The notes: generated by a model from the sequence alone, not told the origin. Counted from the stretch's first letter, positions 27,412-37,291 are shown. The stretch is DNA of 37,291 bases from Candidatus Ventrenecus avicola (GCA_018711945.1 DVHP01000129.1:1-37291), one strand, 5' to 3'. Numbers and translations are program-made.

Positions 27412-28093
27412 AGTACTCATAATATCCATAACCTTTCTTATGTTTTAACTCTACCTTATTTAAAACAACTCCAGTAAGCTCTGCATTCGCTTTTTCAAAA
27501 GCTTTCTTTACATCATTAAGCATTTCTACTTTCGTCTTCTTTGCCGAAACTACCACAATATTTGCATCAGAATATCTTGTCATAATCAAAGTATCCGATA
27601 GTCCTAAAGCCGGTGGACAATCCAAAAGGATAATATCAAACACTTGATCCAACTTTTGCAAAATCTCCCGATTTGTCTCCGAAGCTAAAAGTTCAATTGG
27701 ATTTGGTGGAGTCGGTCCCTTCGGAATCAAAGAAACATTTTCAACATCAGTTTTTACAATATATTTCGCCAAATCCCTTGGTTCATCATAATTTAAAATT
27801 AAATTAGAGTATCCTCGGCTTGAAGAATTTTTTACATGAAAAATTTTATGTTGTCTGCCTCTTCTCAAATCACAATCGATAATCAAGACCTTCTTATCTT
27901 CTTGAGCATAAGCTAACGCAAGATTAGCTAAAATAAAGCTTTTCCCATCTCCCATTTCAGCACTAGTAAGTAAAATGATTTTCATTTCAGAATCTACAGC
28001 CGAAAACTGTAAATTTGTTCGAATCGTTTTAATTGCTTCACTAAATGCAGATTTTGGCTTTACATTTACGATTAAGTCACTACTCTGGTTCAT
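27401..28093 (-). CDS. CpsD/CapB-family tyrosine-protein kinase (BY-kinase)
   Basis: EAIKTIRTNLQFSAVDSEMKIILLTSAEMGDGKSFILANLA ... VLIIDCDLRRGRQHKIF; C-terminal Tyr cluster YGYYEYYEQ. Confidence 0.92.
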   Translation of the reverse strand: MNQSSDLIVNVKPKSAFSEAIKTIRTNLQFSAVDSEMKIILLTSAEMGDGKSFILANLALAYAQEDKKVLIIDCDLRRGRQHKIFHVKNSSSRGYSNLILNYDEPRDLAKYIVKTDVENVSLIPKGPTPPNPIELLASETNREILQKLDQVFDIILLDCPPALGLSDTLIMTRYSDANIVVVSAKKTKVEMLNDVKKAFEKANAELTGVVLNKVELKHKKGYGYYEYYEQ

Positions 28094-28096
28094 AAA

Positions 28097-28762
28097 TTAA
28101 CCCCTCTTTTCTACATATGGTACGTTTCCTAAAACGACCAAACCAAATTTCTCTTCAATTTCTGTACTAGATTTAATAGAAGTATCAAAATAATACATAA
28201 TAAACACAATCACACATCCAACAATAATACCAATCATTAAATATAAAACAATTTCTTTAATGATATTAACATTGTATGGACTACTTTCAACGATGGCCTC
28301 ATCAAGAACAGATACATTCTGTAAATTATAACGAGTTTTAATATCCGCCATAAATACTTCAGCAATCTTATTTGCAATCTGAGCAGCTAATTGATTACTT
28401 CGATCAGAAACAGAGATTTTAATAATATCTGTATCCGTAATTGCCGAAACACTAACCCTACTAGCTAATGTTTCTTCACTATAAGAAAGCCCTAACCCGC
28501 TAATCACTTCAGATAAAATTTTTCTACTTTTAATAATTTGTGTATATGTCTCCACCAGATTACGATTTACCTGAATATCACTATTTGTAATCTCTGTATT
28601 TTGACTCACGAGCACAATTGAAGTAGTACCATGATACATCGGTTTTTTAATCACAACCGAATAAATACAACCAACAATAAAAATAACAGCCATCACACCT
28701 AGTATAATTGTAATATGAGAAAGAAAATAAGTTCCTAATTCCTTCAAGTTGATTTCTTCCAT
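28097..28762 (-). CDS. Wzz/CpsC-family chain-length/kinase-activator protein
   Basis: Two TM segments flanking the Wzz domain, YHGTTSIVLVSQNTEIT. Confidence 0.85.
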   Translation of the reverse strand: MEEINLKELGTYFLSHITIILGVMAVIFIVGCIYSVVIKKPMYHGTTSIVLVSQNTEITNSDIQVNRNLVETYTQIIKSRKILSEVISGLGLSYSEETLASRVSVSAITDTDIIKISVSDRSNQLAAQIANKIAEVFMADIKTRYNLQNVSVLDEAIVESSPYNVNIIKEIVLYLMIGIIVGCVIVFIMYYFDTSIKSSTEIEEKFGLVVLGNVPYVEKRG

Positions 28763-28793
28763 ATAAAAACATCCCTTCTTCTACTCTAAGAAT

Positions 28794-28822
28794 AGTGTAA
28801 TAAAAAAGACTACATTTGTCAA
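28794..28822 (-). promoter_or_regulatory. promoter of the polysaccharide operon
   Basis: Minus strand TTGACA-17 nt-TACACT upstream of the Wzz gene. Confidence 0.65.
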
Positions 28823-28862
28823 TGACTTTGACATTCAAAATTCTGTCATTTTCACTTACCGA

Positions 28863-29690
28863 TTACGGTAAAACCTCTTTCTTCTTTTTTCGCTTTAAAA
28901 CAAGCACTTTTCCGAGCAGTGAACTAAGAAGTCCTAAAATCAAAAAGAAAAGAGTAACGCCCAAAATACATGAGCTAAGACTAGAATAAATAGTCTTCAT
29001 CAAATTAGAAAAAGCAGTATTATAAACATAAAAATTTTGCATATCCAAAGAATTCGAAAGATAAAAGAAAAGTCCTCCATAAAGCATACCACTCGTTAAA
29101 AATGGAATTCCAAGCACATTTCTTCTCGTACCAAATTTAAGAATGAGAGAAATTAAAACAATCGTAATTCCTAAAATCAACAACATGATAGGTAGCATAT
29201 TCTTAATTTTAATAAAAGGTGTTTGAATCATGCCAAACAAGAAAGAATCCTCCATATTCTTTTGATAAGTATTTAAAATCTCATCTACAAACAAATCTAA
29301 GGAACTCTCGTCACTGACTGTTAAATGATTCTGATTTAAATAAGCAACAATATTTTCCTCCAATTGTATTTTTAATTGTTCTGTCGAAACAGCAAGAGAA
29401 CCTCCCTCATAAAAATTATGGAGATAAGTAAACAATTCCTCTCTGATCTTATCTTCAGAAATAAGTCCATCTAAAACCTCTTCCGATAAACCAGACTGCA
29501 AAATATAATAAGAAAATTCTTCCTCGGTTGTCTCATACAAATCTTTGACAAAATTACTTTTTTCAATTGCACTTATCATAAAACTTTCTTGAAATATTGT
29601 GCATTGTAGTAGCAAAATTCCTGCAAAAAGAAAAACTAGAATTGCTAATAAAAACCCGCCAACATAATAACTAATTGTTTTCATTTTCAT
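28863..29690 (-). CDS. hypothetical membrane protein linked to sortase
   Basis: N-terminal TM plus ~3 C-terminal TMs; start at ATG behind aaggagc RBS. Confidence 0.65.
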   Translation of the reverse strand: MKMKTISYYVGGFLLAILVFLFAGILLLQCTIFQESFMISAIEKSNFVKDLYETTEEEFSYYILQSGLSEEVLDGLISEDKIREELFTYLHNFYEGGSLAVSTEQLKIQLEENIVAYLNQNHLTVSDESSLDLFVDEILNTYQKNMEDSFLFGMIQTPFIKIKNMLPIMLLILGITIVLISLILKFGTRRNVLGIPFLTSGMLYGGLFFYLSNSLDMQNFYVYNTAFSNLMKTIYSSLSSCILGVTLFFLILGLLSSLLGKVLVLKRKKKKEVLP

Positions 29691-30312
29691 AACCAGCTCC
29701 TTTGAGTTTTGCATATACCACATAACGCTCATTGGTTAGTCCAACGTATCCCGGAGGATAGCAAGTATAAAGCATTAACAACTCTTCTTCTGTTTTTACC
29801 GGAAGTGCTTCTTCATCAGTATTACGAATAATTTTAGATTCCGTCATTTCATAGGTATATGTTCCATAAATGGTATCCAAAATAATCTCGTCCCCAACAG
29901 ATAAATTAGGAAGAGTTCCAAAATACGCTTCATTATTATGCGCATCTAACACGATTCCTCCACCTTCTCCTGGAAAATAACTGCCAGCCAAATGTCCAAC
30001 TCCATAACGTAAAATATCTAAAGTATCACCATGATAGACTGGTAATTCCAAAGAAAGCGTTGGAATTTTAATCGTGGCCCAGACAGTCCCGTAATTCGGA
30101 TAATCCGTAAGGCGCTTTTTTACTTGATCAAAAGAAATTGTTTGATTTTCAGTCTTTACCTCAGAATAACTCAAATTACTAATCAAAGTAAAATATGGTC
30201 TTACTTGTCTTTCAACAAACAGGTAAAACAAAAAGACAAGAAAAGCCGTAAAGAAAAAGGAAACTGCGATATTCTTCGCAATTCCCTTTAAAACGTTTTG
30301 TAATCTATGCAT
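29671..30312 (-). CDS. class D sortase
   Basis: LPVYHGDTLDILRYGVGHLAGSYFPGEGGGIVLDAHNN (catalytic His), LLMLYTCYPPGYVGLTNERYVVYA (TCYP...R). Confidence 0.9.
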   Translation of the reverse strand: MHRLQNVLKGIAKNIAVSFFFTAFLVFLFYLFVERQVRPYFTLISNLSYSEVKTENQTISFDQVKKRLTDYPNYGTVWATIKIPTLSLELPVYHGDTLDILRYGVGHLAGSYFPGEGGGIVLDAHNNEAYFGTLPNLSVGDEIILDTIYGTYTYEMTESKIIRNTDEEALPVKTEEELLMLYTCYPPGYVGLTNERYVVYAKLKGAGYENENN

Positions 30313-30829
30313 GTTTTCTTAGAAACATTCCTACAGCAATTGCTAATCCAACTAATGAAATAACACCAGTAATTAGAAGGACATTATTTGTACCTGTTTG
30401 TCGAATTGCTTCTTTTGTTACACGAGCAAATTCTGTTCCATCAATATTTTGAATAGAAAGAACGCCACCAGATAACACAGTTGCCTTAATTGCCGTATTA
30501 TCAGAAATGTCACTAACAAGAGCAACTAACTTATTTTTATCTGCAGTAGATAAATCATTTACATTAGTCACATTTGCATTTCTTAAAATAGCAATTGCTT
30601 CGTCTACTTTTCCTGCGATGTAATCGGCATCAGATTCACTAATCTCATTTTTAGCTAGATACTGTTCTACTAAAACTTTTTCAGTATCTCTTAAAGAAAT
30701 TTCATTGCCATTAACATCATAAGTAGCTGTTAACTTTGATGCCAATTCATCTTCTGTCATCGCATTAGCAGAAACAGAAAAACCAAACATTGCAAGTGCT
30801 ACTAATAAAAGCATGCTACATTTCTTCAT
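30305..30829 (-). CDS. secreted acidic protein with C-terminal sortase-like sorting signal
   Basis: Signal peptide MKKCSMLLLVALAMFGFSVSANA; C-terminal IRQTGTNNVLLITGVISLVGLAIAVGMFLRKHA; 8-nt overlap with sortase. Confidence 0.75.
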   Translation of the reverse strand: MKKCSMLLLVALAMFGFSVSANAMTEDELASKLTATYDVNGNEISLRDTEKVLVEQYLAKNEISESDADYIAGKVDEAIAILRNANVTNVNDLSTADKNKLVALVSDISDNTAIKATVLSGGVLSIQNIDGTEFARVTKEAIRQTGTNNVLLITGVISLVGLAIAVGMFLRKHA

Positions 30830-30875
30830 AAACTCTCCACCTTTCTAAAGAACATTTTACTATAATATTTTTTTC

Positions 30876-31367
30876 TTAGCAACCTTTTTTTCTTAGATTT
30901 GACATTCCATCACATTTCTGAATAAACAGTTTTACAAGTTTCACATATTTTTCTGCAGAAACCACTCCTACATCCCCTATTTTATAAAGCAACTGACATC
31001 TTTCTACTTTTAAAGGCAATTCAATACGAACAAAAGACTCTTTTTGTAGTCCCAACTTTTTATAATGAGCAATACGAATTCGTTGATAAGAATCTTTTTG
31101 AGAAGTAATTTTTAACACATAATAATTTTTCCTATCATGTTTAATAAAATGCTCGCGGGTATCGTCCACCACCAAAACAGGTCGAGACATTGTCTCGAAT
31201 GTCACTTCCCCATCATTTACAATTAAAATAGGAATTTGACAAATCCAAACCTCACCAAATCTAGGCCTAGAAAAACTCCGAGTTTCCTCTTCTAATAAAG
31301 AGAAAGAAAAAAGGCTTGCAATCTCTTGAATTTCTTTTTGTAATTCTTCTTTTAAATATAGTTCCAT
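30876..31367 (-). CDS. PemK/MazF-like fold protein
   Basis: RPRFGEVWICQIPILI ... MSRPVLVVDD ... YYVLKITSQ ... KLGLQKESFVRIELPLKVERCQLLYKIGDV. Confidence 0.5.
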   Translation of the reverse strand: MELYLKEELQKEIQEIASLFSFSLLEEETRSFSRPRFGEVWICQIPILIVNDGEVTFETMSRPVLVVDDTREHFIKHDRKNYYVLKITSQKDSYQRIRIAHYKKLGLQKESFVRIELPLKVERCQLLYKIGDVGVVSAEKYVKLVKLFIQKCDGMSNLRKKGC

Positions 31368-31419
31368 AGTTAACTATTTTATAAAAAAGACAAGAAAAAA
31401 ACAAGTAATTTCAAACTTG

Positions 31420-31716
31420 TTATTTCAAAGAATCCATCCAACTTTCTAGTTCTTCTTTACTCATAAAGCCCACAGTTTTTCCAAGCTGCTTCCCATTATG
31501 AAACAAAATAAGGGTTGGAATAGACATTACTCCAAAAGACACTGCAAGATCCGTATGGTCTTCCGTATTCACTTTTAACACTTTAATATCATCTAATTCT
31601 TCTAGAATTGGCGCAAGAGCTTTACAAGGGCCACACCAATCGGCATAAAAATCCACCAAAACAAGACCTTCTCTAATTTCTTCTTCAAAATTTTCATTTT
31701 CTAAATGTTTTACCAT
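31420..31716 (-). CDS. trxA: thioredoxin
   Basis: LVDFYADWCGPCKALAPILEEL ... VMSIPTLILFHNGK. Confidence 0.97.
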   Translation of the reverse strand: MVKHLENENFEEEIREGLVLVDFYADWCGPCKALAPILEELDDIKVLKVNTEDHTDLAVSFGVMSIPTLILFHNGKQLGKTVGFMSKEELESWMDSLK

Positions 31717-31734
31717 AATGAAATTCCTTTCTAT

Positions 31735-32442
31735 TTATTCATATTTTTCTAAAATGCCATCTGCGTTTGGGATTTCTAATTTTCCTCTGTTAATTAAATC
31801 CCTAACAGAATCTGCATCCACAATATTGTATTTTAATAAAATATCCAAGCTTTGTCTATTGTATTCCGCCTTATCATGAAGGTTTTGATCTTTAATACTA
31901 ATGATCTCTTCAAATGCCTGAAAATAATTTTCTGAAATCCCAGAAAGTATTGGACTAGAATTTGCAATTTTCTCAGCTACAAAACTTTCCTCTATATAAG
32001 GATTTGTCGCTGGTATTTGAGCGAGCAAAAAAAGTGCAACAAAGACAAATAAATAAGTTTCAAAAAAACCAAACAATGCTCCTAAAAGTTTTGACGGAAT
32101 TCCTAAAACAATTGTAAAATTAAGAACTTTTTCAATAACTCCAGTAACACCAATTAAAATCTGTAAAATACTCATCAATATAATGTAAACAATTACAAAT
32201 GCTAAAGCTTCATAAATGACAATATTTAAAACTGTCAACCCTTCAAAGTCGCCCGCAAAATTAAAAAACGGTAGATACGTATACATTAATTTTGATACAG
32301 GATTTTTCAAATAAAAAGCTAACACAATGACAACAATAGCCCCAATAAATGTGACAGCACTTTTGATCACACCTCTTTTAAAACCAATTACAGCCCCCAT
32401 TAATAAAATAAGTACAATAATTACATCAATTGTTAATGCCAT
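31735..32442 (-). CDS. CvpA family protein
   Basis: MALTIDVIIVLILLMGAVIGFKRGVIKSAVTFIGAIV; start at internal ATG. Confidence 0.85.
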   Translation of the reverse strand: MALTIDVIIVLILLMGAVIGFKRGVIKSAVTFIGAIVVIVLAFYLKNPVSKLMYTYLPFFNFAGDFEGLTVLNIVIYEALAFVIVYIILMSILQILIGVTGVIEKVLNFTIVLGIPSKLLGALFGFFETYLFVFVALFLLAQIPATNPYIEESFVAEKIANSSPILSGISENYFQAFEEIISIKDQNLHDKAEYNRQSLDILLKYNIVDADSVRDLINRGKLEIPNADGILEKYE

Positions 32443-32533
32443 ATTTCTAATGATTTCCTCCTTACTTAGTATTATAGTATAAAAAACTAGGAAATGCAAA
32501 GAATTTATGATACACTAAATATGGTGATGTTTT

Positions 32534-33466
32534 ATGACAATTGTTTTTAAAGTAAGTGACAAGCTAAAATCAAAGATGGTAACCTATTATGAGGATAAAA
32601 AAAGAATGAAAACTCCTCCCTATGCCGTATTTCAAGCCGATGATGCAGATACAATTATTACATTATATGAATCAGGGAAAGTAATGTTTCAAGGTATCAG
32701 TGCAGATATTGACGCAAAAATGTGGGCCGAAATGGAAGAAAAATTAACCGGCAAAAAAATCAATATTTACGAAACCGAAAAAAAAAGAGAAAAAAGTAAA
32801 ATAGAAAGAAAAGAATGGCAATCAAAATCAACAATTGGTTCCGATGAAGTTGGTACTGGCGATTATTTTGGGCCGATTGTTGTCACCGCGTCGTTTGTCT
32901 CAAAAAATGATGCAGATTTTGTCGAGCAATTAGGAGTCCGAGATTCTAAAGTATTAACGGATGAAAAAATCAAAGAAATCGCTCCTGTTTTAATCAAGAA
33001 AATACCCTACTGCACTTATATTCTAAATAATAAAGATTACAATAAATACCAGAATATGGGTTACAATATGAACAAAATCAAAGCCATTTTACATAACAAA
33101 GTACTAGTAGAAATGAAAAAAAGATGTCCAGATTACGAAGCCATCGTTGTGGACCAATTCGTTTATCCCAAAAAATATTTTGAACATATTAAAGAAGCAA
33201 CAGAAAAAGTAACCAATATCGACTTTACTCCAAAAGCAGAAAGTTTATGTTCTTCTGTTGCAGTCTCTAGCTGTATTAGTCGTTATATTTTCTTACAAAA
33301 AATGGACGAACTAAGTAAAGAAATAGGCATGCCTCTACTAAAAGGAGCAAGTGAAAGCGTTGATAAAGAAGCAGCAAAAATCGTAAATACTTTTGGGGAA
33401 GAAAAATTAACGGAAATTGCCAAGCTAAACTTTAAAAATACAGAAAAATTACAAAAATATTTATAA
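32534..33466 (+). CDS. rnhC: ribonuclease HIII
   Basis: STIGSDEVGTGDYFGPIVVTASFV; RDSKVLTDEKI; LLKGASESVDKEAAKIV. Confidence 0.95.
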   Translation: MTIVFKVSDKLKSKMVTYYEDKKRMKTPPYAVFQADDADTIITLYESGKVMFQGISADIDAKMWAEMEEKLTGKKINIYETEKKREKSKIERKEWQSKSTIGSDEVGTGDYFGPIVVTASFVSKNDADFVEQLGVRDSKVLTDEKIKEIAPVLIKKIPYCTYILNNKDYNKYQNMGYNMNKIKAILHNKVLVEMKKRCPDYEAIVVDQFVYPKKYFEHIKEATEKVTNIDFTPKAESLCSSVAVSSCISRYIFLQKMDELSKEIGMPLLKGASESVDKEAAKIVNTFGEEKLTEIAKLNFKNTEKLQKYL

Positions 33467-33503
33467 AAAAGATAGGAGGTATTGAAATCCTCCTATCTTT
33501 TTT
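33465..33503. terminator. bidirectional terminator between rnhC and holA
   Basis: aaaaaa-gataggagg-tattgaaat-cctcctatc-tttttt. Confidence 0.9.
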
Positions 33504-34440
33504 AGTACTCTAAATTCTCAACCAAAAAAGTATATAATGCTAAATTCTTATCATATTGTCCACTTTTAATTTTATAATCTATTTTGGATAATTCAATCAA
33601 ATAATCTTTTAAATCGTCTTGATGATATCCACTGGCATTCCTCATAACTTTTTGTAATTGCCAATCCTGCAATTTCAACTCGTTCATCATGTCTTTGGAT
33701 GACTTTCTTTGACGTTCTAAAATTTTATAGTAATACATTAAGCGATATTCTCGTGCAAGCATATTAAAAAGTTGAATAGCATCAATCTTTACCGAAAGAA
33801 ATTCTTCTAATAAATGAATCGATTCATTCAAATCTTTTTTTATCACTGCATCAGTAAACCTGAAAAGATTATCCGAAACATTAGAAGCAACAATCTGTCG
33901 CAAAGCCTCTATAGAAATAGACTCTCCCTTTTGAAAACATAAAGGAAATTTCTCTAATTCTTTCATTACTAAATCATAATTCCCTAAACAAGCATCTGCT
34001 AAAAATTTAACAGAAGCATCCCCTATTTTATAAGCATGTGTCTGCTTCTTGATTTCCTGCAGCAATTCATAGTTTTTAGGAGCCTTCAACTCAAAAACAG
34101 CATTCATATCATCCAACTTTTTAGTAAGATTCTTTCGTTTATCTATTGATTCATACGTTGTAAAAATTAAAGTCGTACATGGATAAGGTTGTTCCAAATA
34201 TAGAAGAAGCCGCGACTCCTCTTTCTGATTAAGCTTTTTCTTTCCAAAAATATTTGCATTTTTTACAATTAAATATTTCATTTCATCAAACAAAGAAACA
34301 TAAGATGCCTCCTCTAAAACATCTGTTAAACTGCACTCATCCATATTATAAGAAATAACAACAGAACTATTCCCAACAATTTCTTTTATTTTTTTTTCTA
34401 ATAATACTTTGGAATCTGACGTAATTAAAAGAACTTGCAT
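33502..34440 (-). CDS. holA: DNA polymerase III delta subunit
   Basis: 312 aa HolA/YqeN-like; ...YVSLFDEMKYLIVKNANIF..., C-terminal LIELSKIDYKIKSGQYDKNLALYTFLV; next to comEC. Confidence 0.9.
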   Translation of the reverse strand: MQVLLITSDSKVLLEKKIKEIVGNSSVVISYNMDECSLTDVLEEASYVSLFDEMKYLIVKNANIFGKKKLNQKEESRLLLYLEQPYPCTTLIFTTYESIDKRKNLTKKLDDMNAVFELKAPKNYELLQEIKKQTHAYKIGDASVKFLADACLGNYDLVMKELEKFPLCFQKGESISIEALRQIVASNVSDNLFRFTDAVIKKDLNESIHLLEEFLSVKIDAIQLFNMLAREYRLMYYYKILERQRKSSKDMMNELKLQDWQLQKVMRNASGYHQDDLKDYLIELSKIDYKIKSGQYDKNLALYTFLVENLEY

Positions 34441-34496
34441 AACACCACCAGAAAAATTATATCACGATTTTCTAAAATCCGTAAAGACTAGAACAC

Positions 34497-36542
34497 TTAT
34501 TGTAGGCGAAAAGCTTTCATCCATTTATCAGTAATCTCAAACCAAATAGTCTTATCCTGACTCGTTAAAAAATAAGGAACTCCAACTTTTTCTAACGTTT
34601 CAATTGTACGAATAGAAGGATGTCCGTATAGATTATTTTCTCCAACACTGATAATAGCATAAGAAGGCTTTATCTTTTTTACAAACGCCATCGATGTACT
34701 TGTACTAGATCCATGATGAGCCACTTTCAAAACAGTACTTTGAATATTTTCATTTAAAAGTTTTTTCTCTATATTTTGCGAAATATCTCCAGTCATCAAA
34801 AAAGAGTTTCCATAAATAGAAATTTTTAAAACGAGACTGGCATCATTTTCATCATAAACCTTATCAATAGTAAAATCTTCAATTTGAAAAAATTCAGAAG
34901 AGATAGAATCCTCAACTTTTTGAGAATACTCTCCTTCAATCTCTTTCTCAAGAGCATTCTTACTATTTCGATTCATAACAATCTGAGAGACCTCCATCTG
35001 CTGTAATAAAGAAAGAGCATTTCCTGCATGATCCACATCACCATGACTTAAAACCATAATATCAATTTTAGAAATTCCCAAAGAATTAAGAAAAGTTTTA
35101 ATCGTCTCTCCTTGATCTATTCTTTGGCTCCGTACTTCCCATTCTTCTTGATGATAAGTTATTTTCCCACCAGTATCAATTAAAATCACTTCCTGTTGAT
35201 GAGAGGATATAAAAACGCTTGCGTCTCCTTGTCCTACATCCAAAAAATAGACGTAAGCATGATTTGAAAATTTCACTTGATATTTTAAAACCAAAAGAAA
35301 TATTATCAGAAAAATAAAATAAGAGACCTTTTTTTGGTAAAAGCACAACCCTAGTAACACACTATAGAAAACCCACCAAACCAAAGGTACTTTAGGAAGT
35401 ACTAACATTCCAAAAGACACACTAGCACACCAAACATTGACACATTCAAAAATAGTGATGCACCACCCTAAAAGCCATTCCATAAAAGGAAATAACAAAG
35501 AAAGAAAACAACAAGGATAAAATACAAAAGAAACAAAAGGTACAAAAAACAAATTCCATATAATAGAAAGAACATTAACACTATAAAAATTAGAAGCAGT
35601 AATAGGAAGACTTACCAAAAAACTCACAACACTAATTTGCAAACTACTTTTTAAATAATTCTTATAAAAATGCATCTGCATCAATACAAAGCTAATCAAA
35701 AAAGAATATTGAAATCCTAAATCCATAACCGCAAAAGGTTGAAAAAAAAGTACTGTACATAAAACAAATACAAAAATTTGGTTACGACTAAGCTTCAATT
35801 GAAATTTCCGATTAAATTGTTGATACGACCAAAACAAAACAGCTCTTAATACCGATGGCGTAAACCCAACCAAAAATGCATAAAACCACAAAAGGAAAAA
35901 AATTCCTATCTCCTTTTTAGAACCAAATCGCTTTAATAATTTAGAAAGAATCTTAGCAAAAAGAGTTATCTGCATTCCAGAAATAGCAAATAAGTGACTA
36001 ATACCATTTTGTCGAACCATAGAATGATCTAAAAAATCTGTATTTCCTAAAACCATCGCCAGAAGATAATCCCCATATTTTTTATGATACAAATACTGAT
36101 AAAGAGAATTTTTAAAAACATAGATTCCATGAGCCTTCTCTGTAATCTCTATAAAATCCGCATTTAGAATACGGGTAATATTTTGATAATACAAATATTC
36201 TTGATAATTAAAAGTATTAGGAATAGAATTGCTTTCCGGACTTTCCATAATTCCTTCTACCTTTACTGTTGTCCCATATCCTAAATGCTCTAAAAAATAT
36301 AATTTTTTCTCTTCTGTCTGAAAGTAATAAAATGTTTGTACTTTCTCTTGTGCTTCTACAATCATCGAGAGAAAATTACCATCTATCTTATAATCAATGA
36401 CTTTTCCCTCTATTGTAACAGTTCCTAAAGAATACTCACTTTTTCGTGGAACGAAAAAAGAAACGAAAACCACGATAAAAGTAATTAATAATATTCCGAA
36501 ATAAAACCGATTAGACTGTAATATAGCTTTCCAATTTTGCAT
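34497..36542 (-). CDS. comEC: DNA internalization competence protein ComEC/Rec2
   Basis: Polytopic; GISHLFAISGMQITLF; FTPSVLRAVLFWSYQ; metallo-beta-lactamase part VYFLDVGQGDASVFIS, LSHGDVDHAGN, VAHHGSSTS. Confidence 0.95.
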   Translation of the reverse strand: MQNWKAILQSNRFYFGILLITFIVVFVSFFVPRKSEYSLGTVTIEGKVIDYKIDGNFLSMIVEAQEKVQTFYYFQTEEKKLYFLEHLGYGTTVKVEGIMESPESNSIPNTFNYQEYLYYQNITRILNADFIEITEKAHGIYVFKNSLYQYLYHKKYGDYLLAMVLGNTDFLDHSMVRQNGISHLFAISGMQITLFAKILSKLLKRFGSKKEIGIFFLLWFYAFLVGFTPSVLRAVLFWSYQQFNRKFQLKLSRNQIFVFVLCTVLFFQPFAVMDLGFQYSFLISFVLMQMHFYKNYLKSSLQISVVSFLVSLPITASNFYSVNVLSIIWNLFFVPFVSFVFYPCCFLSLLFPFMEWLLGWCITIFECVNVWCASVSFGMLVLPKVPLVWWVFYSVLLGLCFYQKKVSYFIFLIIFLLVLKYQVKFSNHAYVYFLDVGQGDASVFISSHQQEVILIDTGGKITYHQEEWEVRSQRIDQGETIKTFLNSLGISKIDIMVLSHGDVDHAGNALSLLQQMEVSQIVMNRNSKNALEKEIEGEYSQKVEDSISSEFFQIEDFTIDKVYDENDASLVLKISIYGNSFLMTGDISQNIEKKLLNENIQSTVLKVAHHGSSTSTSMAFVKKIKPSYAIISVGENNLYGHPSIRTIETLEKVGVPYFLTSQDKTIWFEITDKWMKAFRLQ

Positions 36543-37143
36543 AAATAGCTTCTCCGATGCCCTTAATATACATCAATTCTTCCTTACTTGTAAAAGGGCC
36601 ACAATTTTCACGGTACTGAATAATTAAATTAGCTTTAGATTCCCCAATACCAGGAAGTAACATCAATTCTTCAACATCTGCTGTATTTAAGTTTACTAAT
36701 GTTGTAAGCTCTTCATTCAAAGAAGAATCATCATCATTTTTCTCTTCAACGATTGCTTCAGCTTTTTTTTGATTCGCTACTTCATCTTTCGTATAAATAG
36801 TGATCATCATTTCACTACTAACCACTTTACTGAGATTAATATTGCTTGTATCAGCTTCTTCCAAAAGTCCACCAGCTAAAACAATGACATCATTCACAAT
36901 ACTATTTTTAGTAACACGATATACACCAGGATTTACAACTGCACCTTTAATATCTACCGTTACAAATTCATCTTCTACTTCTTCCACAACAGTATTTGCA
37001 ACTTCTTCCTTAGGACATACATATGCTTCTTCAGCAGTGACTTCAGATATATAAAGAGTCATAAATACTGCACTAATAGAAAACAAAAAAAGAAATCCAC
37101 ATAGTATTTTTCTTTCTTTTAACCATGTAATAACTTGTTCCAT
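36511..37143 (-). CDS. comEA: competence protein ComEA (SLBB + helix-hairpin-helix)
   Basis: VTVDIKGAVVNPGVYRVTKNSIVNDVIVLAGGL; LVNLNTADVEELMLLPGIGESKANLIIQYRE. Confidence 0.95.
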   Translation of the reverse strand: MEQVITWLKERKILCGFLFLFSISAVFMTLYISEVTAEEAYVCPKEEVANTVVEEVEDEFVTVDIKGAVVNPGVYRVTKNSIVNDVIVLAGGLLEEADTSNINLSKVVSSEMMITIYTKDEVANQKKAEAIVEEKNDDDSSLNEELTTLVNLNTADVEELMLLPGIGESKANLIIQYRENCGPFTSKEELMYIKGIGEAIYAKLESYITV

Positions 37144-37291
37144 CTTTCCTCCTTTCTAAGAAGAGTTTTTCTCTTCTACTATAATTATTACAGGATAAAA
37201 GAAACCTTCCTTTTAAGTGAAACAAAATTGTTACAAAAAAAACAAAAACTTCAATTTCCATAATATTTTTAACTTAAAAATACAAACTGTG

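Overview
AT-rich Firmicutes/Bacilli-like chromosomal window. TGA is used as a stop (e.g. rarA, the Xer recombinase), so the standard bacterial code fits. The gene track shows a housekeeping block (mnmA, zupT-like, xer, rarA, gpsA-like, tcdA, HerA-like ATPase, GPR-like protease, yqeY, rpsU, frr, tsf, rpsB). This is followed by an accessory region and a ~10 kb minus-strand capsule/teichoic-type polysaccharide locus (wzz-cpsD-cpsB-sugar transferase-GT-ligase-GT-tagF-tagD-acyltransferase-flippase). Next come a class D sortase module, trxA, cvpA, rnhC, holA, comEC and comEA. Features absent from the ORF track, found by reading the sequence: (1) a type III toxin-antitoxin locus, with two tandem 37/38-nt pseudoknot-forming repeats plus a terminator upstream of a ToxN/AbiQ-family toxin whose 5' end looks decayed; (2) a probable 6S RNA upstream of tcdA; (3) a structured rpsB leader with its own promoter; (4) two unannotated small proteins (35 aa and 39 aa); (5) a frameshifted DUF4143-type ATPase remnant. 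All calls are by eye; no database search or folding program was run.
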